This document shows positions 8,946-20,208 of a stretch of DNA of 62,868 nt, in pieces; position 1 is the stretch's first letter; the number at the start of each line of letters is the position of its first letter. The notes below the pieces were generated by a model. That model did not search any database. It was not told the origin of the DNA and saw nothing but the letters and a program-made list of their open reading frames with translations. Source of the stretch: Nemertoderma westbladi (lineage: Eukaryota; Xenacoelomorpha; Nemertodermatida; Nemertodermatidae). Location of the stretch: contig JAUCBJ010006857.1 in assembly GCA_032718475.1 (NCBI GenBank), forward strand, positions 1 to 62,868. Direction: 5' to 3'. The position numbers were made by a program, and so were the translations under genes.

Positions 8946-9953
8946 TTTCAGATTGCTGCGATGAGCTCTGCCAAGCAGCTCGCACCGACTGCCTATTTGG
9001 CTTCAGCGGCTGCTTGCAGACCTCTCACGAATCTCCTTTTCACTCCAGAAGTTTACGTGGTACGAGATATCCCGGGAGCCCTTCACCCCCAACCCATCGC
9101 AAATGACATCACCTCTCGCAGTGCACTAGAACTGTGGCAGTCCTACACCACCACTGACGTCATCGCACCAACCGATTCCAAACAGAGTTTATGGATGGCT
9201 CCAATCCATGAGTTCAACCGTGGTTGCCTCCACGAATCCGCTGTCGGTAATGATCTGGCCCGGCTAAACGCTTTAGACGACCCAATCCCTGGCTGTTGGA
9301 TCGACGCGATCCCAGTATCGTCATTAGGCCTGAAACTAACAGATGCCCAGCTCCGTATTTCAATAGCAACCCGCCTGGGATCTAAAGTAACGGAGCCCCA
9401 CAACTGTTTCCGGTGCGGTAAACCCATTAAATCTGACGGTCTCCATGGTCTCTCGTGCAGTAAAAGCGCAGGTCGACAAGCACGCCACAGCATGTTGAAC
9501 GATATCGTAAAGCGATCACTAAACAGCTGCGGCGTGCCATCCCTGCGTGAACCGCCAGGTCTCTGTTTGAGCGATGGGAAGCGGGTAGATGGTGTAACAT
9601 TAGTTCCTTGGAGCCAGGGAAGAACACTTACCTGGGATGCCACAGTAGTCGACCCGCTGGCCCCCAGCCATCTCAGAATAAGCCAAACCATTGGTGGTCG
9701 CATAGCCGAGGATCAGGAGAACGCAAAGATTAGGAAGTATCAGGAGTTAATTGATCGGGGCTATCAGTTCGAACCAGTTGCCTTTGAGACATTTGGCCGC
9801 CCCGGTCCGAGAACAGCCGCTTTCCTCAAAGAAGTCGGGATGAGGCTCCACGCCAACACACATGAGCCCCGTTCTCATCGCTTCTTACTACAGCGTATCC
9901 TGATAGCTATCCTGATCGGAATGCTTCGATATTGGGAACCAGCGAATCATTAA
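8946..9953 (+). CDS. C-terminal domain of a reverse-transcriptase polyprotein (zinc motif plus nuclease-like region)
   Basis: Open from 8946; first ATG at 8961, 330 codons. It has the layout of a C-terminal region I recall from RT polyproteins in many aquatic invertebrate genomes: a CFRCG..HGLSC motif (residues about 149-165), a SAGRQARH stretch, EPPGLCLSDGKRVDG, PWSQGRTLTWDATVVD, and a C-terminal segment rich in Arg. The spaced E/D...WD..VVD residues are reminiscent of PD-(D/E)XK nucleases, but this is inference. No reverse transcriptase precedes it, so this is the 3' part of a 5'-truncated element. Function in the cell is probably none on its own. The family name is uncertain. Confidence 0.55.
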   Translation, partial: FQIAAMSSAKQLAPTAYLASAAACRPLTNLLFTPEVYVVRDIPGALHPQPIANDITSRSALELWQSYTTTDVIAPTDSKQSLWMAPIHEFNRGCLHESAVGNDLARLNALDDPIPGCWIDAIPVSSLGLKLTDAQLRISIATRLGSKVTEPHNCFRCGKPIKSDGLHGLSCSKSAGRQARHSMLNDIVKRSLNSCGVPSLREPPGLCLSDGKRVDGVTLVPWSQGRTLTWDATVVDPLAPSHLRISQTIGGRIAEDQENAKIRKYQELIDRGYQFEPVAFETFGRPGPRTAAFLKEVGMRLHANTHEPRSHRFLLQRILIAILIGMLRYWEPANH

Positions 9954-10480
<527 letters not shown>

Positions 10481-10815
10481 AGCAGCCAGTAGTATTGCTA
10501 TAGCAACCCAGACATAACTCCAACCACACTGCCTGTATTTCAATTCCTATTGACTCTATACTATAAATGTTGTATTACTTACTATCTCAGGTGACAGAAG
10601 ATATAATAACATAAATACTATATCCAATCCATGGCATGGCTGTTGTAGGCTTATATCTGAAATAGTTTATTCCGCAATGTATTTGTTGGTTATTTTTTAT
10701 TTGAATTTTTGCAAAGTAGTAAAATTAATGTTCTTAAAAATAATTTTAATATTTTATATGTAACCTAGGAAATTATCTACATTTTTTCGCTGCAGCTTTA
10801 AGAGTGTACATTGAT
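10481..10815. other. Unassigned AT-rich spacer
   Basis: I see no gene, repeat unit or signal that I can support. Confidence 0.5.
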
Positions 10816-10819
10816 TTAA

Positions 10820-11692
10820 CCCTATTAAACCAGGGAATGGGTCAATATAACCCCCCCCCCATGGTTTTTTTATTATAATTCTGAAACAAATGCAGTTGGG
10901 AATCTGACATTTTATGACTTTTCCTAAAAATCTATTGTCTTCCTAGTAATGAAAACCGTTTTCAAAAATATTGGGTAGTTTTCGAGTTATAGCACCAATA
11001 GTTATTACCAAAATGAGTAAATTGATCAGTAGATAGTATCATCTTGTTTCTTGCGTTATACGGGTTTATGAGGGTCCTATCAATAAAAACAGCACTGGAC
11101 ATCGCAAACTTGTACTTTTTGGTGATGGGTACGAAAATTGAGCACCAAAATGAGCACCAAAATTTGCCAAATTACGCCGAAAAATACAAGTAGCAATGAT
11201 CTGGCATATTTTAAATGTATTCCATTAGAATCAGCGCCCTAGAAAACCTGAAAATGTGAATTTATAGCATCGTATAAGTGAATTAATAATTTTGTGTTCT
11301 AACTGAAAAGTGCTGGTTACTTGTTTTTTTCATTTTTTTCATACGCATAGAGGACTAAACAGCCATTTATGGTAATCATATCAGATTTAAATATTTTCCA
11401 ATGTATTTTGCGCCCCAGAAAACCTGTATTGAAAAACAATTAGCCGAAAAATGTAACTTTCAAATTTTGTGAAAATTGTGCACTACTTGTAATTTTGGTG
11501 CTGCAATATTACCACCCCAGAAAAGTTTTTCGAAAATTTTTTTTTCAGGTCGGATCCAGACTAGTGATACCTATGTACAAACAAAAAATCAGACGTTTTC
11601 GTTAATATTAATAGATTTTAGTGGGATGGGTCAATATGACCCCCCCCCCCCCTGGTATTTGTACAGCATTTTATAGCCCGGTACTAATAGGG
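10820..11692 (+). mobile_element. piggyBac-type MITE, copy A (873 bp)
   Basis: Starts CCCTATTA and ends TAATAGGG, flanked on both sides by TTAA (10816-10819 and 11693-11696), the piggyBac target. Just inside each end is a C-run with GTCAATATRACC. No transposase is present. Copy B (38621-40171) is the same family in reverse orientation; the C-run, the CCTAAAAATCTATTGTCTTC segment and the GGTGCTGCAATATT segment are shared. Confidence 0.85.
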
Positions 11693-11696
11693 TTAA

Positions 11697-12493
11697 TATT
11701 ATTTCAATACCCATATTACTACATCGGCATATGATGCGTTGGCGTTGTATCACACATCTCCACATAGATGTATCAGCAGTTACTCACACAGTTTCGAAAC
11801 TTCGCATAGTTATAACTGTATAAAGATCGTCAGTCTTGGTTTAGGAAAAATATTTTAATGCAAAACAGGACGAACAACAAGCGCAACGAGGCATATAATG
11901 AAGACGAGTACTGTGTAGACTATATTCCTATTAACCATACCTGGCTTCGCCTATTGAAGGCATCGGTAGTTATAAAGATCGTCCGTCAGTCTGCGTTTAG
12001 GAAATATGTTTAAATACAAAACAGAAGGAGCACAACGACGTTTATAATAATGAAGAATAGTACTGCCTACTGCGTTGATTATATTCCTATAAACAATACC
12101 TGGCTTCGCCTATTGAAAGCATCGGTAGTTATAAAGTACTGGTGGGTGGGAAGGGTGGGGGGGGGGGGGGGGGCAGATTAAAAGGGGTGAACACGTACTG
12201 TCCACCTTTCTTTTATTGATTGGTGGTGTGTGGGTAAATTTCTCAAAACCTGATTTTGTGATACAGTCGCTCAATTTTAATCTGTATCTGATAACTGAGC
12301 CTCGTCCTGCGCGATGGCCCCACGAACGTGTTTCCCATCTAATAAGCAATAGCAAGAATGCCAAGGAGTGATGAGACTGGAAGTATAGAATGATGGAAAG
12401 CATTTTAACTTAATTACGTTTAGATCCATTAAAAACACATTTCTTAAAGCAAATCTCTTGAACTAATTAAAAACTATAATGGAATGGTGCATG
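11697..12493. repeat. Tandem duplication of about 159 bp, then a 17-G run
   Basis: 11808-11968 and 11969-12127 are diverged copies sharing AAAGATCGTC..GT, ATATTCCTAT and CCTGGCTTCGCCTATTGAA. A 17-nt G run sits at 12157-12173. No gene seen in the rest. Confidence 0.7.
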
Positions 12494-12498
12494 GGGAT

Positions 12499-13722
12499 TG
12501 TAAAAGCTTTTGCGTAATTAGCCGGTTATTATCCCCGTAAAGTACTCTGTGGTTGGTTTACCAGGCATAAAAAGGCCGTGTCCTTGCTGTACTGGTGTTT
12601 TGGAGGACATAAAAGCCATTTCTTCTGTATTTGTACTTTAGAGGACATAATCTGTAATTTCGTGACGTAAAAAGCTCGATACTCTTGAAAACAGTGTCGC
12701 TACCATGACGACGGCTAACGGCTGATATTGCCACGTTGCCCCATAGCCCTGCTTTCTGTATCTGCCAATAGGATTTGAGTTGGTTTTGATTTTGACCTAT
12801 CACAGATCTACTGAACTGAATTTCCTATCTGTATGCTCATTCTCTGTGGTGGGTGAGATCTTTGTAGAATAAGGGTAGCTGGTATTCTTATAGTTATTCT
12901 TATCAGTTTTTAGTGTTGTTGGTGATTCTAAGCCAGGAAGAACGGCTTTAGCCCTACACTAGTAGGCTTAATTATAAGGACATATATCCGTTATCTGCAT
13001 ACCACAACATAACATACCATACCTAATCAAACAACCTGTGCATACTTTTATATTGTTATACTGCTATTTACTGTCAGTTCTTCATAATATGGTTGATGAA
13101 TTATTATATTTGGAATAACGATAAATAACCCCGAAACCCAATATTCTTGATATACCGAAGGTAAGAGAGAAAGGTTACATATAACGATTGTGACTTATGT
13201 TAAAGTGGTTTGAAGTGAATCTAATGTTATTTGATAGACCCTACATGATTCGGTCCGTGTTCCTTTTATATATAACTAAAATCAGTGAAGATCGGCAGAT
13301 CAGTGTGCAGTATTGTGCAGCATTGTGTATGAGTGAGACTGATAACGAAGCATTTCCTAAAGAATGCGCCATATATGTGAATTATAACTAAGCCATATCG
13401 TTGTGAGTAGTTTAAGTCATAACTCTGTTTGTATAGATAGAGCGCCACGTCCTAAAGAAACTGTTAATATTCCCGAAGGTGAATAATATTGTCAGAGATT
13501 ATATAATACTGTCAGTCGAATAATACATTAGGCTTACATAGCAATAAAATTAAGCCGTCGAACCCAATCTCCCGGGTATATCCAGCGGGTGAATGATCGC
13601 GCACAGATTGGTTTCGACTAGTGTAGTGAATTAAATACTTGTCATAGACTAAAAGTGATTTATTATCTAGAAGACATCCTAATTTGGCGGGTTAAACTGC
13701 CAAAGGTCTGAAAGCGCGAACA
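12499..13722 (+). repeat. 5' LTR of BEL element 3
   Basis: 1224 bp, TG...CA ends, almost identical to 23268-24491. A diverged solo copy in reverse orientation lies at 44592-45644. No canonical TGG-starting primer-binding site follows at 13723. The small ORFs inside occur in both LTRs simply because the LTRs are copies. Confidence 0.95.
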
Positions 13723-16098
13723 ATAACGGATATAGCTTCTTTATTGCAGTAAGCAATAAAGTTGAAAGTACCGGTCAACCGGTAAACCTGAACGGTACAT
13801 CTGTAGGTCAGTAGGCCCAACTGCCAGAACCGGTACTGCTGTAGGCCCGTAGGTCCAACTGCCAGAACCGGTACTTCTGTAGGTCCGTAGGCCCAACTGT
13901 CCTAACCGGTACTTCCAGTATAAGTACATTAGTATTATTCGATTTGATTATTGTATACTGTAGGCTGCCAGGGGAATAGGGATTGATCACCCCTCATTCT
14001 TTTGTATAGTTTACTTATTTCTGCCAGTTTTATTTACTAGTAGGTTGATATTGAGCAGAAGGCGTGTAACCCTGATCATATTGTACAGACAATTTGTAGG
14101 CTGAGCTGTTGTCTGATTGTTGTTAAGTCTGAACGGATTGCAGTGTGTGTAGATCAACTGTCCGATAAAGAACGGTTAGGAAGTAGGGGCAGCAAAAGCT
14201 GTAAGGTAAACCCCCAATTAAAGAATAAGTCGTACTACTGGGTTAGAACGCATACTACCTAATCATTTCGGAGTCTGCATGTCTTGTAGTTTATTTAGGC
14301 TTGAGAGTAGTCTGCCATCGTTTAGTCTGTACTTTGTTTGTGTAAGTCTGTACGGGTAGCGTATAAAATTCATTTAGATAATTTGTAGGCTGGATAGTTG
14401 TCTGGCTGTTATTAGGTCTGAACGGATTGCAGTGTGTGTAGAGCCCCTGTCCGATAAAGAACGGTTAGGAAGTAGGGGCAGCCAAAGCTGTAAGGTAAAC
14501 CCCCAACTAAAGAATAAGTCGTGCTACTGGGTTAGAACGCATACTACCTAATCATTTCGGAGTCTGCATATACCGTAGTTTGCTTAGGCTTGATAGTAGT
14601 CTGTCGGTATTTGGTCTGCATTTTGTTTGAGTAGTTTGTACGCGTAGCGTAATATTTATTATTCAGAGTTTATGCGATTATTCGCAACATTCATTCCCCA
14701 AGTTTGTTCCTACAATAATTGTGTTTGTTATACATACCGCTATAGTTAAATTAACCCCGGTACTACATGGGCTGCTTGGCGTAGGTAAAGACTGGTGATT
14801 TTGTGCATCGGTCACTCCAGCAGATGCCGTGGTTCTTTTAGCTGTTCAAGTATATTTAACTACTGATTATCTGTTGTACAAGTACTTGTACCTAATTTAG
14901 GGTTTAGTGTACAGTGCTTTCCGAAAGTAATTAGTGTAGGCATTATATTTGTGTTGTAAAGTGGTTGATAGGCACGTTCGATTAGCTCTATTAACTTCTA
15001 GGTAGGAACACTCCGTGATACATAACGTAGAACCTATAGCGATACGGCTATAGGTCGTCAGGCGGTGGTATTTTCCTATCTGGACAACGCAGTGTATTTA
15101 CTACTACTTATTATTTTCAAATACCGTAGTACTCTGTCCGTTGTAATTACCAGAATTCTAACCCTTTGTTAGGCTGGTTTGTAGACTTCTTGTAAAATTA
15201 CCCTGAAAATTCGTATTTTGTTTTTTGTAAATTTTTGTGTTTATTTAGAGATTGTAATCTCACCCGAATTGTACGTAATTTGTAGTATTAAGTAACTTAG
15301 GTAAATTAGTATTATTTGTTTTAGAGTCCTATAAGTAACACTTCACTGAAAGCGTACCGCTTTGTGTAGTGATTACTCCCCAGAAATAATAACATTTATT
15401 TCAAACATTGACAAAACCCATTAAAACGGGTATATATATATTATAAATCAAATCTAACGATTTATAAATAGTAGGCCTGCCATACAACCATTAGGTCTCA
15501 ATATCAGTTGGATTACTGCTCAAATAACGGTAATAAAGTAAGTAAGGTAACCAAGTAACCCTTGAAATTCAGAAATTCAGTTATTTAAAATAATTGATAT
15601 ACCGGTATTTACAATAGGCTTATTATATTTATTTCTATAAATTTTAGGTTGAAATCATATCGGTATTCTGTAATTAATTCTAGTTTGTAATTATACTTAT
15701 ATATATACACTATAAGTGTAAACTGCATACCGGTATTTACGATAGGCCTATTATCTTTATTTCTATAAATTTAGGCTGAAATTATACCGGTACTTGTAAT
15801 TAATTCTAGTCCAGAATTATATATACTACAAACTGTAAGCTGTATACCGGTATTCCGATAGGCCTATTATATATTTATAAATATTTGTGCTAAAATTATA
15901 CCGGTATTCTGTGATAAACCTAGTCTGTAATAATAGTTATATATACTATAAGCATACCGGTATTGTAATATATTATATATATCACGCTACACTGAGTAGC
16001 AGTACCGGTAATTAATTACTAGGCTAGCAGTTAATACTGAGTTACTAGACTTGCTCAGACTGTAATACAGCAGTAGACATTCAACTGTACACATAAGC
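13723..16098 (+). repeat. Leader of BEL element 3: three tandem-repeat blocks
   Basis: Block 1 (about 13765-13925): three units of about 50 bp with CCGGTACT..GTAGG..CCAACTG. Block 2 (about 14090-14680): two copies of about 298 bp sharing AAGAACGGTTAGGAAGTAGG and ATACTACCTAATCATTTCGG. Block 3 (about 15599-15965): three AT-rich units of about 120 bp marked by ATACCGGTATT and GATAGGCCTATTAT. The rest is AT-rich leader without a convincing ORF. Confidence 0.8.
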
Positions 16099-19000
16099 AT
16101 GTCTGACGCAAAGCAGAACCTGTCAGACAGTCTACTAGATACAACCGAGAGCGAAGTGACAGCAGAGAAACCGCATAAGAGGGATGCCATTGACATCTAT
16201 CTGTCAGACTATCAACGTTTTTTAGGTGATGACGAGTTGAGGAGAAGGTTAGAGGGACTTAGCCCTAATAGTGAAGGAACCAAGCTTGTGTTGGATGCCA
16301 TCGATGTGGAAATGAGGGCTGCGAATCAGGCCAAATTTGATGAACAACTCCGCATCACACGAGTCCAAGAAGAGCAAGTAAAGAAAAAACGCATAGAAGA
16401 CAGAAAGAAAGCAGAAGTGGTAGCTGCAGAAGCAGAAAGAAAAGCGGCAGCGGCAGAGGCAGCGGCAGAGGCAGCGGCAGAGGCAAAAGCGGCCGAAGCT
16501 GAAAGAAAAGCGGCAGCGGAAAAGGCAGCGGCAGAAGCAGAAAGAAAGGCGGCAATGGCAGCGGCCGAAGCGGAAAGAAAAGCGACAGAGGCAGTGGCAG
16601 AAGCAGAACGGAGAGCGGCTGAAGAAACCATCCAATTAGAATTGGAAAACATTCAGGAGAATCAAGACTGCATAAATAAACAGTTAACAGCTAGTAATAT
16701 GCAGATGATGAATCGATCTACTCCCAAAAGACAGGGATATACATCATCTGAGGAAGGCGATACCACCGATACTGAAGGCAAAGGAAATAGATCTCGTCTA
16801 AGCAGACGTAAAAGAACATTCCACCGTCAGAAATTGCCTGATTTGCCTCCAGCTGTTAGAAGGCAACTAAATAACACCAACTTAGGTAGTACAGAGCCCA
16901 CAGACCAAATAATTAAAATAGAAAGACTCCCTACTATAGTAGATGAGCCTGAAGTAATTAGGCCTGTTCTTGAAATCACCCCTTCGGTGATAGACACACC
17001 TGTGCTCCCTGAAACTACCTCTAAATTCCCTCTGCATAGCACTAAGCTACCTGTGCCCCGTAGAACTGCCCAGGAGACAGTTCAGGTCCTGGACCCCGAG
17101 CGAAATATTCCTGATTTGTCGCCCGTTGTCCCTCGTCCGCTCGCTACAACGTTGGCGACTCCCGCTTCGGCGGTCGAATGGGTGGACGAGAGACGGCGGG
17201 GGATGGATCTCCTGCTCGGGCAGATGCAGGAGACGGTTCAGCAATTCAAGGGCACAGTAAGGGAAAGTAGGCTTGAGTTGCAAGAAGTGCAGCAAAGTAT
17301 CGCGCTAGAACGCGATAAATTAGTAAATACACAAAGGGGTATACCACCACCCCCTGTAACAATGTGTCAACCTGTTAGGTCTGAAGTATCTCATGCGCAA
17401 GGTGTGGAGCCTACACGCATCTATACTGCTAGCGAAGTAGAAACTCCTCTAGTGAACCCTATTAAGGGTAATTATAGACCTGTTGATAATGATATTCCCT
17501 ATAGACCGGATCTTAATCCGAGAAATTTATATACCGATAACTCGATATTAAATAACACGATGGCCCAAGAAAGTTTTACGCGTCAAATGGCTAGAACCGA
17601 AGCCCGGCAAGCGGTAAAGGTGGGAGAGATCGTCAAGTTCAATGGAGATGAGATGAAATGGTTACCTTTTAATGAATATTACAAAGATAACATACAGAAC
17701 TCTGTGCTATCTAATGGAGAGAAACTTAGATTCCTCATCGAGTGCTTGGAAGGATCTCCCAAGTTAATGGCGTTAAAGTTTATTGGACATCCAGACGGAT
17801 TAAGACAAGTTTGGGATACACTAAACATCAGGTATGGTAATAGGAATAACATAGCTAGGTATTTGTATGCAAAATTAATGGCGCCCCGAAAGTTTCTTAG
17901 CAGCGGGATTATAGAGTTTTCCGATGAGATTCAGGAGATCTGTAGACAATTAGATTGGCTAGGTAAGTCTCATGAATACCAGAATTCTATGGTTGTAGGA
18001 GCCTTAGCATCTACTTTGCCCAAGGGTGGAGTAGGTACACGCTGGGACAAGAAAGTGTTATATATGATGGAACAACAACGACGAGACCCTACCATGGCTG
18101 ATCTCATGTCATTCTTAGATGGAGAAGTGAAATTACAGCTCCTAAGGCAGTCCAGAGAGAAGACATTGGAAAACAAGGTAAGTGAAAAACCCGTCTCTAG
18201 GAGAAAGGTAACACCAGTGTGTTATATAGACGACGGCGAAAGCCAAACCTCTCAAGGAGAGGACAGCGGGAAAGACACTGAAAGATCTTATTATGTCAAT
18301 AAAACGCCTAAAGACCAGGTAAGTAAATCCAAGTCTCGACCCAATGACAGAAGGGAACTGGTACAAAAAACCCCTCCTACGTCTCCTAAAAGAATTCAGG
18401 TGAGAAAGCCCGAGGAAAGAACAAGTGTGCACCACATAGCACAGGTTAAAGTAAGTAACATCAAGCCGAAATGTGTGCTGTGCGACGGGCCCCACCGTTT
18501 AAATGCGTGTGATAAATTCCTGAGGAAATCACTAAAGGATAGACGTGAAGTCATGTGGGATAAGCGGTTGTGTTATAATTGCCTCAGACGAGGACACCAA
18601 CGGCGAACCTGTTACTCCGACGCAAGGTGTGCAAAGTGCGGCGCAAAACATCATATCTTGTTGCACACGGAATTCGAACGAAACAGCCCGAGTCAGGTAA
18701 GTGAGTCCGAACTACATGTCCAATTCAGTGATGTGAACGACACTGATCAATCTGAGATGGAAGGATTCTATACGGACGAGTTCTCCGACCAAAACGAATC
18801 CTGTTACCTAATAAACACCACCGCAGTGTATCGAGCACTCATGCATGAGAAAGACACAGACAGCGACCTTACCTTAACTACTTCTGATCAACAACCATCT
18901 TGGAAAGCGCCAACTTCCAATATAGGAATCCGAGAATTTCCTGTAGTCCAGTTACGGGTCCACGGACCTCAGAAGAGCTATATAGTGAACGCCCTCCTGG

Positions 19001-20208
19001 ACTCCGGTAGCACAGGAACATTCATCGATAAAGAACTAGCCGAAGTCATCTTTGCTGGACAACCCAAGTTCCGAACCAAGCTAAACATGTCAGGGATCAT
19101 GCAGGTTTGGAATTCTACTGTAGCTGCCGACTATTATATAGGTGAGTTGTCCACTCCACAGGATAAACTAGGAGAATACAGTATAAGGTCAGTCAAAATG
19201 GCAATAAAGAACTTCGCTACCACCCAAGTGGAACCTTATAATTGGGACGAAGATGATCATGCCCAACAACTTAACATCCCTAGATTCGACACCGATTATC
19301 CTGGAGTACAAATATTAATCGGTCAAAACGCGCATGAGGCGCTGGAGACATTGGAGAAACGACCTGCTCAACCGCAACCACTTCAGACCTATGCGGTAAG
19401 AACTAGAGTAGGTTGGTACCTTACTGGACCTTCCCGAAGAACGCTCAGAGAAAGACTGCTTCAAGATCGCGTCTGCCAGGTGAGTGAATGGGAAGATGAT
19501 ACTAGTGAGGGAGACGACCCAACTGAGGGAACACCATACTCCTCAGATAATGACGATATTAGCTCCAATGTAGATCAATGGAGATATTGCCCCAAGAAGT
19601 TTAATCCAACTGACATCGCTTCCAGAGGAGCAACTCCTCAAGAACTGACAGATACTACAGACCGGTTAGGTGAACCCGACTTCCTGAGTAAGGAGGATGA
19701 ATGGCCTCCCCATCTTACTCCGACTGAGATTAGACCAGCCAAGGGAGCGGAGAAAGTTAAACCTAAAACCCGGACGGGTGGAGCGGAGTTATTTGAACCC
19801 GGGATAGATCTGTCGGTATTACATATTGCCAGGGACGACGCCGTGGATCTGGACCTCCCCACCGCGAGTGGATCCTTCATGAAGATCAGAGAGAGCGATT
19901 GGAGCTCTGGAACATCAGACGTCTCGCAGGGACTCTCACCTCTCCTGCAGGGAGCGACAGACCACTATAGCTCCTGGAATCGGCTTTGTAAGGCCGTCGT
20001 GTACTTAGTGCGATGTTTCTATCGTCACTATTCCAGGACGAAGAGGAAACCTGGAATTGTATTCGGGATGCAGCGACTCAATCGCCCAGCTGGTCGTTTA
20101 TGTTTACTGGAAAGAGACAGAGAGCTCTCCAGAAACTATGGAAGACAAGAAACTCTTCCCACGACCACTTCCCTAATCCAACCGACATCTAGGGACTCCC
20201 CAACTTAA
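16099..20208 (+). CDS. BEL Gag-protease polyprotein with pol deletion (1369 aa)
   Basis: ATG 16099 follows the repeat-rich leader; the frame is open to 20208. Residues about 89-185 are an Ala/Glu/Lys/Arg-rich coiled coil (in hexameric GCAGCG/GCAGAG-like repeats). Residues about 513-595 match the Gag region of BEL elements (FNGDEMKWLPF, LRFLIECLEGSP, DTLNIRYGN). Residues 792-856 hold BEL-type zinc motifs (CVLCDGPH, CYNCLRRGHQRRTC, CAKCGAKHH). A BEL aspartic protease follows with intact LLDSGSTGTF (D968). After RVGWYLTGP the frame jumps to WRYCPKKFNPTDIASRG (from 1161), the end of BEL RNase H, so reverse transcriptase and most of RNase H are missing. No integrase motifs follow. Gag forms the particle; protease matures it. 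The intact frame suggests a trans-mobilised element. Confidence 0.88.
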   Translation: MSDAKQNLSDSLLDTTESEVTAEKPHKRDAIDIYLSDYQRFLGDDELRRRLEGLSPNSEGTKLVLDAIDVEMRAANQAKFDEQLRITRVQEEQVKKKRIEDRKKAEVVAAEAERKAAAAEAAAEAAAEAKAAEAERKAAAEKAAAEAERKAAMAAAEAERKATEAVAEAERRAAEETIQLELENIQENQDCINKQLTASNMQMMNRSTPKRQGYTSSEEGDTTDTEGKGNRSRLSRRKRTFHRQKLPDLPPAVRRQLNNTNLGSTEPTDQIIKIERLPTIVDEPEVIRPVLEITPSVIDTPVLPETTSKFPLHSTKLPVPRRTAQETVQVLDPERNIPDLSPVVPRPLATTLATPASAVEWVDERRRGMDLLLGQMQETVQQFKGTVRESRLELQEVQQSIALERDKLVNTQRGIPPPPVTMCQPVRSEVSHAQGVEPTRIYTASEVETPLVNPIKGNYRPVDNDIPYRPDLNPRNLYTDNSILNNTMAQESFTRQMARTEARQAVKVGEIVKFNGDEMKWLPFNEYYKDNIQNSVLSNGEKLRFLIECLEGSPKLMALKFIGHPDGLRQVWDTLNIRYGNRNNIARYLYAKLMAPRKFLSSGIIEFSDEIQEICRQLDWLGKSHEYQNSMVVGALASTLPKGGVGTRWDKKVLYMMEQQRRDPTMADLMSFLDGEVKLQLLRQSREKTLENKVSEKPVSRRKVTPVCYIDDGESQTSQGEDSGKDTERSYYVNKTPKDQVSKSKSRPNDRRELVQKTPPTSPKRIQVRKPEERTSVHHIAQVKVSNIKPKCVLCDGPHRLNACDKFLRKSLKDRREVMWDKRLCYNCLRRGHQRRTCYSDARCAKCGAKHHILLHTEFERNSPSQVSESELHVQFSDVNDTDQSEMEGFYTDEFSDQNESCYLINTTAVYRALMHEKDTDSDLTLTTSDQQPSWKAPTSNIGIREFPVVQLRVHGPQKSYIVNALLDSGSTGTFIDKELAEVIFAGQPKFRTKLNMSGIMQVWNSTVAADYYIGELSTPQDKLGEYSIRSVKMAIKNFATTQVEPYNWDEDDHAQQLNIPRFDTDYPGVQILIGQNAHEALETLEKRPAQPQPLQTYAVRTRVGWYLTGPSRRTLRERLLQDRVCQVSEWEDDTSEGDDPTEGTPYSSDNDDISSNVDQWRYCPKKFNPTDIASRGATPQELTDTTDRLGEPDFLSKEDEWPPHLTPTEIRPAKGAEKVKPKTRTGGAELFEPGIDLSVLHIARDDAVDLDLPTASGSFMKIRESDWSSGTSDVSQGLSPLLQGATDHYSSWNRLCKAVVYLVRCFYRHYSRTKRKPGIVFGMQRLNRPAGRLCLLERDRELSRNYGRQETLPTTTSLIQPTSRDSPT

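Noticed and set aside
12558-12803. An 81-residue minus-strand ORF
   Set aside because: It occurs again at 23327-23572 because both are LTR copies; no domain and no other support.
13765-15965. CRISPR array
   Set aside because: Tandem units are adjacent and diverged, without unique spacers, in an animal retroelement.
16249-16652. Minus-strand ORFs rich in Cys, Phe, Leu or Ala
   Set aside because: Antisense shadows of the GCAGCG-rich coiled-coil coding repeat.
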